Positions 1 through 10,774 of a stretch of 64,000 bases of DNA are shown in pieces. Where the stretch lies: NCBI GenBank assembly GCA_905183005.1, contig CAJJDO010000122.1:161454-225453 (forward strand). Reading direction: 5' to 3'. Under the pieces are notes generated by a model. It searched no databases and was not told the origin of the DNA. It worked only from the letters and a program-made list of their open reading frames with translations. The number at the start of each line of letters is the position of its first letter. Within the stretch, counting starts at the first letter, position 1. The stretch comes from Paramecium pentaurelia. Lineage: Eukaryota > Ciliophora > Oligohymenophorea > Peniculida > Parameciidae. Made by a program: the position numbers and the translations under genes.

Positions 1-1219
1 TTTTCAACTAAATTATTATATAATCTTACGAATCATAATTTCTGGACCATAATCTGCTCCTCCAGCTCCTTCTATAATTGTAATTGGACTTTCATAATTA
101 TAATAGATATTTCCATCCATTTCAAATAAAGCTGAATCATTTTAATAATATGGATAATTTCTTTAATAATTATGTTAATGACCAGAAACATATAAATCTA
201 CATGAAATTCTTTAAATAATTTTTCAAATTCTGCCAAATATTTAAAATTATTAACACATTGATCATCATCCATAAAATTACAATATATTGGATAATGTGT
301 AAATACAACTATCCATGGTACTTCTTCTCTATTTTACACAGCCGTAATTAAATCATTTCTAAATTGTAGCAAAAGCTGATCTCTTATTAAGTTATTTTGA
401 TCTGCTTTGTAAATAATTTTGACAGGATCATATTAAATAAAATGTACAAATCCAATATTAAAGCTATAAAAATAATTTTCATAATCCTAAGTATTATACA
501 TATTTTGATATGGCATTTCAAAGTGTTCTCGAAGAAATATCTATTTACGATTATAGCCACTATCATGATTTCCAGGTGTTATCATAAAAGGATATTATGA
601 AGTAAATAAGCTGATTCTACTTAACCAAAGTTCTCCTCTTTAACAATTATCTGATTCAAGATTATATGCCATATCTCCAGTGAAAATTAAACTATCAAAT
701 TGAATTTTTTGTTTTATTTAATTTTCAAACCAATCAAAAGTTTACTTAGATCTATTATAAACCCAACTTGAATCCATATCACCAAAAAATAATACTTTTG
801 TTTTCTCTTATTAAAGATGAGGCAATTTTACTTGAGCTTATTTAATTATAGTATCATTTCTAATCAAAGTATATAATATTATTGAACTTAATTATTTAGG
901 AATTTAGAAAGTATGTATATATGTTTCATATTCTATATTAGCTTTAGTACCAATATACACATCTGTCATATTTAATAACTTTGTTTTATAATTTGAAATA
1001 TTAAATTCTAGATCACCTTTGATGAATAACTAAAACTAATTATTACATATATTCTATATATAATAATTTAAATTATACTTTTGTATTGAATACAATTCTT
1101 AATGCATCTGTATCAATCTTTAAGCTTGTATAATAATGTCCTAAAAATAATCTAACACCATATGCTTCACATTATTCTTAAATACTTTCCATTACAAACA
1201 AGAAAATTATCATAAACAT
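1..1219 (-). CDS. Purple acid phosphatase-like metallophosphoesterase, copy 1 (3' end outside window)
   Basis: Read with TGA as the only stop, this strand gives a signal-peptide-like start (MFMIIFLFVMES) and the metal-binding motifs of purple acid phosphatases in order: FFGDMD, FTGDMAY, PGNHD, FTHYP and SGHQHNY. The family hydrolyses phosphate esters at a two-metal centre and is usually secreted or lysosomal. The start at 1217-1219 matches copy 2. A 25-nt intron follows the first 50 or so codons. A second intron (GTAAGATTATATAATAATTTAG, 22 nt) lies at about 8-29 on this strand, and the gene runs off the left edge. It lies 2,677 bp from its tandem twin at 2387-3896 and is nearly identical to it except for a diverged patch at about 365-550. 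Confidence 0.85.
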
Positions 1220-2386
1220 TTATAATTTAAAATAATCATAATAATATATTAAGTTGTAAGTAAAATTTAGTATTTTCAAATATTCAAAATCTTATAAATA
1301 TAAAATTTTATGAAAAAGTAATTCTTATATTTAATATAATCCAAAAAAAGGAAATTCAAAATTAAGGTATTTTTTAATAATTATAATTGAATTATGTTTC
1401 TAATTGTCATTAATTATACAAATTTTGTAATTAGTTAAATTTTTATGCTTTATAAAGGATGAATTGTTTTGGATTTTAATCCATCTTATATTTAAGCTAT
1501 TGTTTTTAAAATAATTAAAAATAAATTCATTCAAATCTCTTTTTTGAGGAATACATTATACATATTTACCCAATCAAAGTTTTCTCATTTTTTTAATAGT
1601 CAAATATAATTTAGTTTTAAAATAACAATAATGTTCTGAATTTGGTGAACCTATTCCTATTTGAAATAGTTTTCTTTATTAATTTTGATAACTAAAGAAA
1701 ATTATTGTAAAAATCATGTAAATGTTCTTAAAAGGAAACTACTTTCAAAATACCATATATAATTTAAAGAAGAAAAAGAACAATGTATGATTTTTAAAGA
1801 TTTATCTATTTTAAATAATCAAAATTTAGTTTACATAAAAAGAGAGAAAAAATAATATTAAATAAACAAAAATTCAGATATTCTTCATTTATAGTATATA
1901 ATTCTATATTTTCTGATGTTTTGATTTATTAAAAATGACCTCTATATTTTGAAAAATTATTGAAATAAACATTTGCATTTTATAGATAGAATAGCAAATG
2001 TATCAAAAATATAAAAATTAAAACATATGATTGCTTTAATGTAGCTATTATTATTCTTACATTATTGCAGGATTATTAATTGAATCTTTATCATGGAATT
2101 ATTTTAGGTATTAAATAATAGTTATGAAAGAGAAAATTAAGATTGGACAACTGCATGAAAAATAATGATTTACTTTTGCAGAAAGTGGAAATCCTATTGA
2201 AAATGAAAAGAAAAATTTATATTTTGTTGATTATAAACTCTCAGATAAAACTGGCTAACCAACATTCATTTTAAAAAATATGAATCTAGGAAAATCTTAT
2301 AACTCTTCTAACTTTTGAGAAATTTCAATTATTATTTTTGTACTTAATTAGATAAAAATCAAATTTAATAAAAAAAATTTTATTAT
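1220..2386. other. Spacer between the tandem phosphatase genes, possible decayed ORF
   Basis: About 1.17 kb without a convincing gene. On the plus strand, 2030-2320 can be read as a protein-like stretch ending in SDKTGQPTFILKNMNLGK and a TGA, but one in-frame TGA near 2169 breaks it. A second plus-strand open stretch of about 115 codons lies around 1630-1935. In this base composition open frames of 60-100 codons arise by chance when TGA is the only stop, so both are weak. They may be remains of a gene that lost function when the neighbour was duplicated. Confidence 0.3.
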
Positions 2387-3896
2387 TCAAACTAAATTTG
2401 AATCATATGCTTTTTAGTAAGTTTTCTATTTTCTTCCATTTTATTTTATAAAAACAAATAAGACAACGATGATAATAGCACAAATAATTATAGAAATAAG
2501 CCAATACTTAAGAGAGTTGCTTTTTTCATTGTTAATGTCAGAAGTTCTGATTATCCAAATTTCATCCATCACCTCGTTTGTTGAAACTTGTATTTGTTAA
2601 AATTATAAATGGGTTTTGTTCATCACCTAAAGCAATCCAACACCATTTTATGCTAATTGCTTAGCTGTATATGGTTAATCATGATCTTATTATAATAAAA
2701 TTTTACATATCATAATTTCTGGACCATAATCTGCTCCTCCAGCTCCTTCTATAATTGTAATTGGACTTTCATAATTATAATAGATATTTCCATCCATTTC
2801 AAATAAAGCTGAATCATTTTAATAATATGGATAATTTCTTTAATAATTATGTTAATGACCAGAAACATATAAATCTACATGAAATTCTTTAAATAATTTT
2901 TCAAATTCTGCCAAATATTTAAAATTATTAACACATTGATCATCATCCATAAAGTTACAATATATTGGATAATGTGTAAATACAACTATCCATGGTACTT
3001 CTTCTCTATTTTACACAGCCGTAATTAAATCATTTCTAAATTATTATAGCAATCTTTCTTTAGTGTAATTATTTGGATCAGCTTTATAAACAATCATAAC
3101 AGGATCATACTAAATAAAATGTACCAAGCCGATGTTGAAACTATAAAAGTCATTTTAATAATTTTAAGTGTCATATTCAGTTAGATATAACATTTAAAAG
3201 TGTTCTCTAAGAAAAGTATATTTATAATCAAAGCCTCCATCATGATTTCCAGGTGTTATCATAAAAGGATATTATGAAGTAAATAAGCTGATTCTACTTA
3301 ACCAAAGTTCTCCTCTTTAACAATTATCTGATTCAAGATCATAAGCCATATCTCCAGTGAAAATTAAACTATCAAATTGAATTTTTTGTTTTATTTAATT
3401 TTCAAACCAATCAAAAGTTTACTTAGATCTATTATAAACCCAACTTGAATCCATATCACCAAAAAATAATACTTTTGTTGTCTCTTATTAAAGATGAGGC
3501 AATTTTACTTGAGCTTATTTAATTATAGTATCATTTCTAATCAAAGTATATAATACTATTGAACTTAATTATTTAGGAATTTAGAAAGTATGTATATATG
3601 TTTCATATTCTATATTAGCTTTAGTACCAATATACACATCTGTCATATTTAATAACTTTGTTTTATAATTTGAAATATTAAATTCTAGATCACCTTTGAT
3701 GAATAACTAAAACTAATTATTACATATATTCTATATATAAAAATTTAAATTATACTTTTGTATTGAATACAATTCTTAATGCATCTGTATCAATCTTTAA
3801 GCTTGTATAATAATGTCCTAAAAATAATCTAACACCATATGCTTCACATTATTCTTAAATACTTTCCATTACAAACAAGAAAATTATCATAAACAT
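2387..3896 (-). CDS. Purple acid phosphatase-like metallophosphoesterase, copy 2 (complete, membrane-anchored)
   Basis: Complete tandem twin of the gene at 1-1219; about 494 aa after removing a 25-nt intron (GTATAATTTAAATTTTTATATATAG on the minus strand). The N-terminus looks like a signal peptide. The metal-site motifs GDMD, GDMAY, GNHDGG, FTHYPIYC and GHQHNYQ are all present. The C-terminal tail carries one hydrophobic segment (WLISIIICAIIIVVLFVFI) before the stop at 2387-2389, so the enzyme is probably anchored with its catalytic domain outside the cytoplasm. A 21-nt GT..AAG stretch near 2686-2706 can be read through in frame or removed as an intron. The start lies only 20 bp from the stop of the NEK kinase gene upstream. 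Confidence 0.88.
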
Positions 3897-3916
3897 TTAT
3901 AATTTAAAAAATAGAA

Positions 3917-5358
3917 TCATTATTATGAAGTAATTTATTTTCTAATATTCCTACGGGCATAATTGTTTGGAGATTGATGATATTTTGATTTATTATTTTC
4001 TTATCTTTCCGAATCATTCACATTACGATACAAATAAGGAAGATTACTCATTTATTTCTTTAGAATAGGTTTTGGTAAAGGATGCTATTCAGATAATTAT
4101 TTTTATAACTATTTTCTTGAGATAATTGCTTCAGCTCTTCTTTCTAAATTTATTTCCTCTTCTTTATATTAACTACTTGGTCTTCTTCTTGATAAAACCT
4201 TTGGTTATTTATATTCAGAAGGCAGAGTTGGTAATATTTCTTCATGGACTGAAGAAATTCTATAAAACCTTTTTTCATATTCAATGCAAGAATTATTGAC
4301 TGATTTTCTATTTAATGGCATTAATTTTGAAGTTTAAACACTGTATCTAACTGATTCATTTTCATTTTCTTTATTTTCATTGTAGTACTTTTTTATTGGT
4401 AAAATATCATTTAGAGTGCTAAGATTTTTAGGAAGCTATATTGTTTTCATCATTCTTTTATTAATAGCTATATTCGGGGTTTTTATGAACAATCTACTGA
4501 AATCAGAATTCATTAAATTACTATTTAAAATTTAATCGCAACTAGGTCTAGCTGATGCATTAAGTCTCAACATTTATCCAATCAATTAAACTAATTAATT
4601 ACTATACCCATTTATTTGAGGGTAGATTCCTTTCTGTATCTTTTTATATAGGCCTTCCATATCCAAAGCTTGAAACGGAGGATGTAAATTACACATTTCA
4701 TATAAAACACACCCTAATGACCAGATATCTGATTTGTTATCATATGGTTCGTCTCTCCAAATTTCTGGCGAAGCATAGTCTCAATTTACTTAAACTAAAA
4801 TTACATGGAGTGCCTGTTTAAGTGTATAATAGACCTCTTTAGGCTATTTTTGAAACATTTAAATCTCCTAATTTATAAATCCCATTTGAGATAAAAATGT
4901 TTGCTGATTTGACATCTCTGTGAAATATCAATTTTTCATGTAATTCTTTTAAACCCTGTGTTATCTATATCAGGGCTTACCAAATTTCTTATTCTTGAAA
5001 CTTTTATGTTTTGTTCTATTTATTAGTAATTTATTTTGCAATATCTCCCCCTTCAGCATATTCCATTATTATTCCCAAAGTTTATGTTTCTATGATAGGG
5101 AGATAAGTAATACCTTCAATGTAAAGTGCCTCTTTATAACCTATGATGAATTCTTAATTCAAAGAAGCTAATAGTCTAATTTCATTAAGAGCGTTCTATT
5201 TTTCTTTTTCATTAAGAGTTCCCATCTTGATTTTCTTCATTGCATAAATTTGATGGTCAGCTCTTCTCATAACCTATCTAGATAATTCTTAATACTTTCC
5301 AAACTTCGCTGAACGACCCTGCACCCAGCTTTTCCAACTCCTAAAATTGATGTAACAT
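3917..5358 (-). CDS. NIMA-related (NEK) Ser/Thr protein kinase, FA2-like
   Basis: About 464 aa after removing two introns (22 and 25 nt). It begins MLHQFQELEKLGAGSFSEVW (glycine loop), followed by VAIK-type YAMKKIKMG, catalytic loop HRDVKSAN, activation segment LGDLNVSKIA, then TPYYASPEIW and SDIWSLGCVLYEM. The metal-binding DFG is DLN; a DLN/DMN variant followed by VSK is known in FA2-like NEKs of algae and ciliates that act at basal bodies and cilia. The C-terminal 200 residues are polar and basic with no recognised domain. The start is the first ATG before the kinase domain. The stop is 20 bp from the next gene's start. NEK kinases are strongly expanded in Paramecium, so a precise cilium role is inference. 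Confidence 0.9.
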
Positions 5359-5757
5359 CCGTTAAAATAATTTATAGAAATTAAGAAAAAGTTAAATTTT
5401 TCATCCTCTTCAAAAAATCATAATTGAGCCATAAAATTTAAGCTTATAAATATTTTTTGAACATTTAAGTATTTATATAAAACCTATTAAACAATTATTA
5501 ACAATTGCATGAACTTAAAAATAAATGTCATTTTTTTTTAACAACATATATAAAAATAGTAAAATAATGTTAATATACTTATTGACCTTCTTAACATCAA
5601 AATAAATAAATTTATTGCATATTTTAATGATTTAAATTCAAATTTTCCTACATCATTACAAAATATAATTCTCTTAAGTATTTAATAGCAAAATGTATAT
5701 TAAACATTTTATATAATCCATATGGAAGTAAATTTAATTCCTTATTATGTATTTTAA
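5359..5757. other. AT-rich spacer, no gene seen
   Basis: About 400 bp upstream of the NEK gene and downstream of the decayed ORF at 5758-6183. A long minus-strand frame without TGA crosses it, but its hydrophobic, low-complexity composition looks like chance translation of AT-rich DNA. It probably holds the NEK promoter. Confidence 0.4.
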
Positions 5758-6183
5758 TCAATACATAGATATTTTTGACGATTATTATAAATTTTCCACA
5801 AATTTTTTATAATTTTCTACATATTGTTCAATTTTTCTTTTTAATAACTTTTGAAAAGTTTAGACCTTTTAAAAAAATACTCTTCGATTGATATATTTAA
5901 ATAATGAAACTTCATGTTTAATTTCTCTCTCAAGCTGCCAAAATCATTTAAAATATAAAATGCGAATCTAATTTTCATAATTTAGTTTGAGGTCAATTTT
6001 ATTATATTTGTTCATCAAACAGAGGTTAATACTATTCAATAGTAAATTTTTAATTATTTTTTTAGTGATTCTTCATGATCCTTTGAATTATCTAAATTAA
6101 ATTCTTAAATTCTTAAATTCCTATATATCTCCTATTCATTTTTAATCAAATTTTAGTTCTTAATTCACTTGCTTACGTAACAT
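5758..6183 (-). pseudogene. Decayed coiled-coil ORF
   Basis: One minus-strand frame gives clearly protein-like sequence: IDLKLNYENQIRILYFK, an in-frame TGA, then QLEREIKHEVSLFKYINRR and QKVQTFQKLLKRKIEQYVEN, ending at TGA 5758-5760. The upstream part (possible start at 6181-6183) joins only if a one-base shift is allowed at a run of seven A/T. An internal TGA plus a homopolymer shift suggest a pseudogene; sequencing errors or an unrecognised intron are alternatives. The possible start is only 15 bp from the start codon of the divergent MFS gene. No family is recognised. Confidence 0.45.
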
Positions 6184-6198
6184 TTGTTAAAATAACAT

Positions 6199-7711
6199 AT
6201 GGAATTTAAGCCAAGGTGGATTTTTTGTTTGCTACTTTGCACTAATATTATTATTAATCTAGACTAAGGTATCATTCCAGCAGGTATAGTCTATATTTAT
6301 TTAGCAATATCTTAGATTGAAGAGTCTCTTGAGTTAACTTCAGAATAATTGGGATATTTAGGATCATAAGTTTATGCAGGTGTTACTCTAGTTTGTTTGT
6401 TTGGAGGAAAATTGTTTCTCCATTTTAATTCAAAGCTGATAGTTATGTTTAGTTATTTAGGAATGATATCCTCCTTAACTCTATTCCCTTTAAATTATGG
6501 ATCAAGTTGGCCATATTATATTTTTAGATTTCTTACAGGCTGTTCAAAAGTAGTTAATTATTATAACATAGGCACCTATGATGATTTATTTTCCTGTTTG
6601 GGTTGATAATTTTGGAGGTGAATAAAAAACAATTTGGATCACTATTCTACAAGGAGTAATTCCACTTGGCATTTTTGTTGGATATTCTTTATCAAGTGTT
6701 ATTTCTAGTGTATGGTAATGGCAAGTGGCTTTTTATGCATAAGTAATTATGTTAACTGTTTGTGCAACAACTTTCATAATTTTTGTTTAGAATAAAGACT
6801 TTGACATAAAAAAGAGTACTAAAAACAAATTTGGAAATAAGTCTATTAATGAAGAGTAATAAAATCGTTCACTTCTTTCACAAAATCCAAATAAAACTTA
6901 TTGGTAAATGATGAAAGAACTTTATTCAATAAAACTATGGTTATGCTGTACTATAGTAATCAGCATACTATACTTTATTGTAACTGGTATTTAATTTTGG
7001 ATGACTGATTATATGATAAAAGAGATGCATTAAGAGAAACAAACAGTCAATATTGTATTTGCAATAGTTTCAATAACTGCTCCTGTATTTGGTTGTATTA
7101 CAGGAGGATTAATAGCCCAGAAATTAGGTGGATATTAAAGAACAAAATCTTTATATGTATGTGTTTTATATTGTTCACTTTGCTGTATTAGTGCTGCTCC
7201 AGTACCTTTTACAGAGACATTCTGGTTTGGAGCTCTGTGTCTTTGGTTATTATTATTTTTTGGAGGAGCAATTGTGCCTCCATTAATGGGAATAATGCTT
7301 TCTTCAGTCCCTAAACATTTAAAAGCATTTGCAAATTCAAGTACAACAATGTTTCAAAACTTATTCGGTTTTTTACCTGCCCCATCAATTTATGGATTTC
7401 TAATGGAAAGATATAATTCTTAAGTTGCAGTATTTGCATTGATGTATTACTCTTTTGTTGGATTATTTGTGATGTTATTAGCTGTTTATTTTAAGAGGAT
7501 GCAAAATAATAAGAAAGTAGGATTTGAGGAGGTATTTGAATAGTAATAAGATACAAAATCATCAGTTTTACAAGATGAAGAAAACTTTAATATCACAGTT
7601 AGAGTATTATAATATGGAGATGCTCCATTAGTCACATCACTAACTCCACATATTGAAGATTAAATTCCAAATTATGATAATCAAGAGGATGGAAATATGA
7701 AAGAAATTTGA
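6199..7711 (+). CDS. Major facilitator transporter, Spinster-like
   Basis: About 489 aa with two introns, 6284-6304 (21 nt) and 6550-6571 (22 nt). After splicing, the start of the protein reads LDQGIIPAAISQIEESLELT then EQLGYLGSQVYAG, the typical loop-helix signature of Spinster/MFS carriers after the first membrane segment. About twelve hydrophobic segments follow, separated by a polar central loop (about residues 205-245) and ended by an acidic cytoplasmic tail. Spinster proteins move lipids or small metabolites across plasma or lysosomal membranes; the substrate here cannot be told. The first intron is a multiple of three and has no in-frame TGA, so failure to splice it would only insert seven residues. 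Confidence 0.85.
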
Positions 7712-7810
7712 TTGATTATATCTCAAAGAATTATTCTAATTTTGTTATTTATTAAATGTAATAAAATCTACATATACAGCAAATGCCTCTTTTAAAATGT
7801 AATCGATAAA

Positions 7811-9077
7811 TCAAATGGCTGGGTTACGATGTAAGTAAGGCAAAGTATTGGGATCCCTAGGCATCTTCTCATTTTTTATTACTGAAATAACAGGTCCTGG
7901 TATTCCAGACTCTAAAAGAGTCTTTTTGGCTTCTCTTTCTAATATTTTTCTGATTGAAGAATTAGAATGTATATTTGAGAGGTTCTAATTAGTAAATGTT
8001 TATTTTTACTTTATATTAATTAAGGATTTCATCAGCAACATGCTTTGCAATTCTATCTTCCAATGATGCTTTTTAATCTCCATTTGTAGTTGTTTTTTCC
8101 CAATCTTACTTTCCAGCTTCTATTAATTCTTACTTCTTTCTTAATTAATTAATTGAATCTAATTTAGATACTAAATTACTTTAAGTCTTTTCAGAATGTA
8201 CTGATCTTGCTTCATCATTTTTACCTAATGATTAACTAATTTTATCATAAATATCAGGTTCTCTTTATTCTTATTTTTATTCAGGTTGATTATCTAATTT
8301 TTCTTATTAATACTCTTATTTTTTAATATCAGTAACTCTTTATTATAGAGCTTTAAGCATAACATTAACCTAAATTATTTGAATTAAATACTTCTAAATC
8401 ATTGATATATGAATCATAATCTAAATTTTCAACGAAATTCAAAAGTTCATCTTCTTCATTCTTCACATGTTATTCTTCTTCCTAATATTTAATATTTATA
8501 ACTGTTAATTACTTCTTTAGTCATTGCCCAAACTGGTTTAGTTTTATATCTCTTTTTCTTATCTCCTGGTTTACTTTCAGATTTAGAATCTTTTTCTTCT
8601 AACTTTTTTAGGTTTTCTGCTGTTAATGCCACTCTTAATAATTATTAAAATTGTTTTACGTTTTACTTTTTGGTACTTCTTCTTACAATTCCTTTTTAAT
8701 AATCTCATTCATCTATTTATAATCTTCTTTCATCTTTTTTGTCACTTCTCTATCTTTCTTTGCTAATTCTCTCACTCTTAAAAATTTCTCATCTTCTCTT
8801 GCTTATAATTCTTCTTTTGCATGTTTCTTAATCTAATTTTAGAGTTTGAATTCCTCTAACCATTTCTTATGTCTCTCTAATACAGGGTTAGTTTGAGGTA
8901 CAACCACTTATGGTTCTTCATATTTTTTTGTTAATCCCCATTAATCATAAGGTTATACTCTTGAACAGAATGGCCTGAATAATTTTCATATCAATACTTT
9001 TCTTTTACTATCATAACATTTTCATTTGGCCTGTTACATAGCATTACTCCTTTGAAATTATTGATAGGAACATCCAT
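7811..9077 (-). CDS. Conserved-looking coiled-coil protein, function unknown
   Basis: The start MDVPINNFKGVMLCNRPNE is joined by a 23-nt intron to KPFCSRVQPYDQWGLTKKYE. A long Lys/Glu/Gln-rich helix follows (about residues 60-330) containing ELLNFVENLDYDSYINDLEV, and the protein ends PRDPNTLPYLHRNPAI at the TGA 7811-7813. Further introns were seen near 8490-8520, 8375-8396 and 7989-8013. The well-ordered N-terminal, central and C-terminal blocks look conserved rather than low-complexity, and resemble axonemal or ciliary coiled-coil proteins in style. I could not place it in a named family. It is transcribed toward the end of the MFS gene, with about 100 bp between stops. Confidence 0.75.
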
Positions 9078-9494
9078 TTTGATAATTGTAAAATTTATAA
9101 AAAAAACTATAAATCTGTTTAGAAATAAGAATTTTGGTTTGATAATGTTTTTCAAAATAAAGGATTCTTAGATATTCCTCAAAAGTATAAGATTTAATTG
9201 ATAAATTCACTATTCAATTATTTTGGGATTGGATTTTAATTTGATGAATGTATAATTCTATAGATCAATTTAGTATAAACATTATATTTTTTTGAGAGTA
9301 GAATTCATTTTTTAGTATATACATAAAAATTCATAAATAATTTTATTATATATCTAATAATTTATAAATTTTTGTATTCTTTATGATAAATTAATTAAGT
9401 TAGAAATCAAGAAAAGAAGTATTGATTATGATATTAAAACATAAATATATATTAATTAAATAATAAATAACCAATATATTATGATTTTTATTAA
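9078..9494. other. AT-rich spacer, nothing recognised
   Basis: About 420 bp between two minus-strand genes, holding the 3' flank of the ceramide synthase gene and the upstream region of the coiled-coil gene. No coding or RNA signal was seen. Confidence 0.4.
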
Positions 9495-10656
9495 TCAATT
9501 TTCCTTCTTATTATCTAATTTATTCTCTCTGTTATCATATACATTTTTATATTTACCAGCTGAGAAGATTCCAATACCTACTTTAACCATAAAAATTGTC
9601 CAGTAAATGTGCATTCCAAAAAGTACTATCATCAAACCTACTTAATTGTACAATGCATGTTTTGTATTTTCCCTTTTATTATAGTATTTAATTAATACCA
9701 ATAAAGAGAAAATCCAGGATGATTTACTATGATATCATAAATCTTAATTGGGAATACATAGACTCTAGTGTATAACCAAGAAATTTGAATTGCTGAGAAA
9801 CTTACATAAACAAGTATTTTATTCTTTCCAATATCAGCATAGGTTCTTCCATATGCCAAAAAGATATCGCTAATGTCATGGAGTACCAAGACAACAATAC
9901 CGATACTTTCACAATTATAAATAGTTGAAAAATATAACAGACTTACTGCTAAAAAATGATGTAGTAAATATTCCCAATATTTCAATTCTATTTTTGTGCC
10001 ATAGACCATCAATAATAATAAAGCATGAACATGACTTGAAGCTTAGATCATATAATAGAATGGAACCCAAGGATTCTATTTTGAATTTTTTTTAATTTAT
10101 ACATCAGGCATGTTTGGGAAATCATACATGGTTTCTGTGAAATTTGAGCCACCTAATTCAGTTGGAAACCATTTTTCATCTCTAAAAACAATATATGCAA
10201 ATATAGTAGCTACTGAATAGTAGAGAGTATCGTAAATCCATTTAATAATTTTTTAAACTCTTAATTATCTATCTAAACCAATATATTTTTAATCTAATGA
10301 TTTAGAAACATAATCGAAAACTAAATATCTATTGATTTCTTTAGTGATCTAAATTTATAAAAAATATTAATTTACATGAATCATGATTAATCCTATAATC
10401 ATCCATTTGAGATCAGACCAATCAAATCTTCTAAGGTTCTTTTCTTTAAGGAATTATTAAAATTGTATGACATCTAAGCTATACAAAGATATAACAACTA
10501 TGACCAATATAATACTAAGTTACATAAAACCGCAAAGAAAGAATATTTGAAAATGGTTTCATAGTGAGAAAATTTGACTAATTTGCCTAAAGTGATGTTT
10601 TATTAACCCTCTTGAATGAGCTGTTATTTTTTTGGTTTGAAAATGTTGGAAATCAT
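9495..10656 (-). CDS. Ceramide synthase (LAG1/TLC domain)
   Basis: About 360 aa with three introns (26, 27 and 26 nt). The Lag1 motif is clear: YWEYLLHHFLAVSLLYFS, then ESIGIVVLVLHDISDIFLAY, giving the HH and HDxSD residues needed for catalysis. Six to seven hydrophobic segments are visible. The enzyme joins a fatty acyl-CoA to a sphingoid base in the endoplasmic reticulum to make (dihydro)ceramide. The start MISNIFKPKK at 10654-10656 is the first ATG in frame. The C-terminus ends NRENKLDNKKEN without an obvious retrieval signal. Its promoter must lie in the 118 bp shared with the divergent peptidase gene at 10775. Confidence 0.92.
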
Positions 10657-10774
10657 ATTTAATAATTAGTAATAATATTCAAAATAAGTTCTTTAAGAAT
10701 TCCTTATATATTATCATATTTTAGAATATTTAATTCTTTTATTTTTTTCCTTTAATTTATATAATTGATATAAA

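Noticed and set aside
9692..10012. Short stand-alone TLC-domain gene
   Set aside because: It is only one exon fragment of the full ceramide synthase once TAA and TAG are read as Gln and introns are removed.
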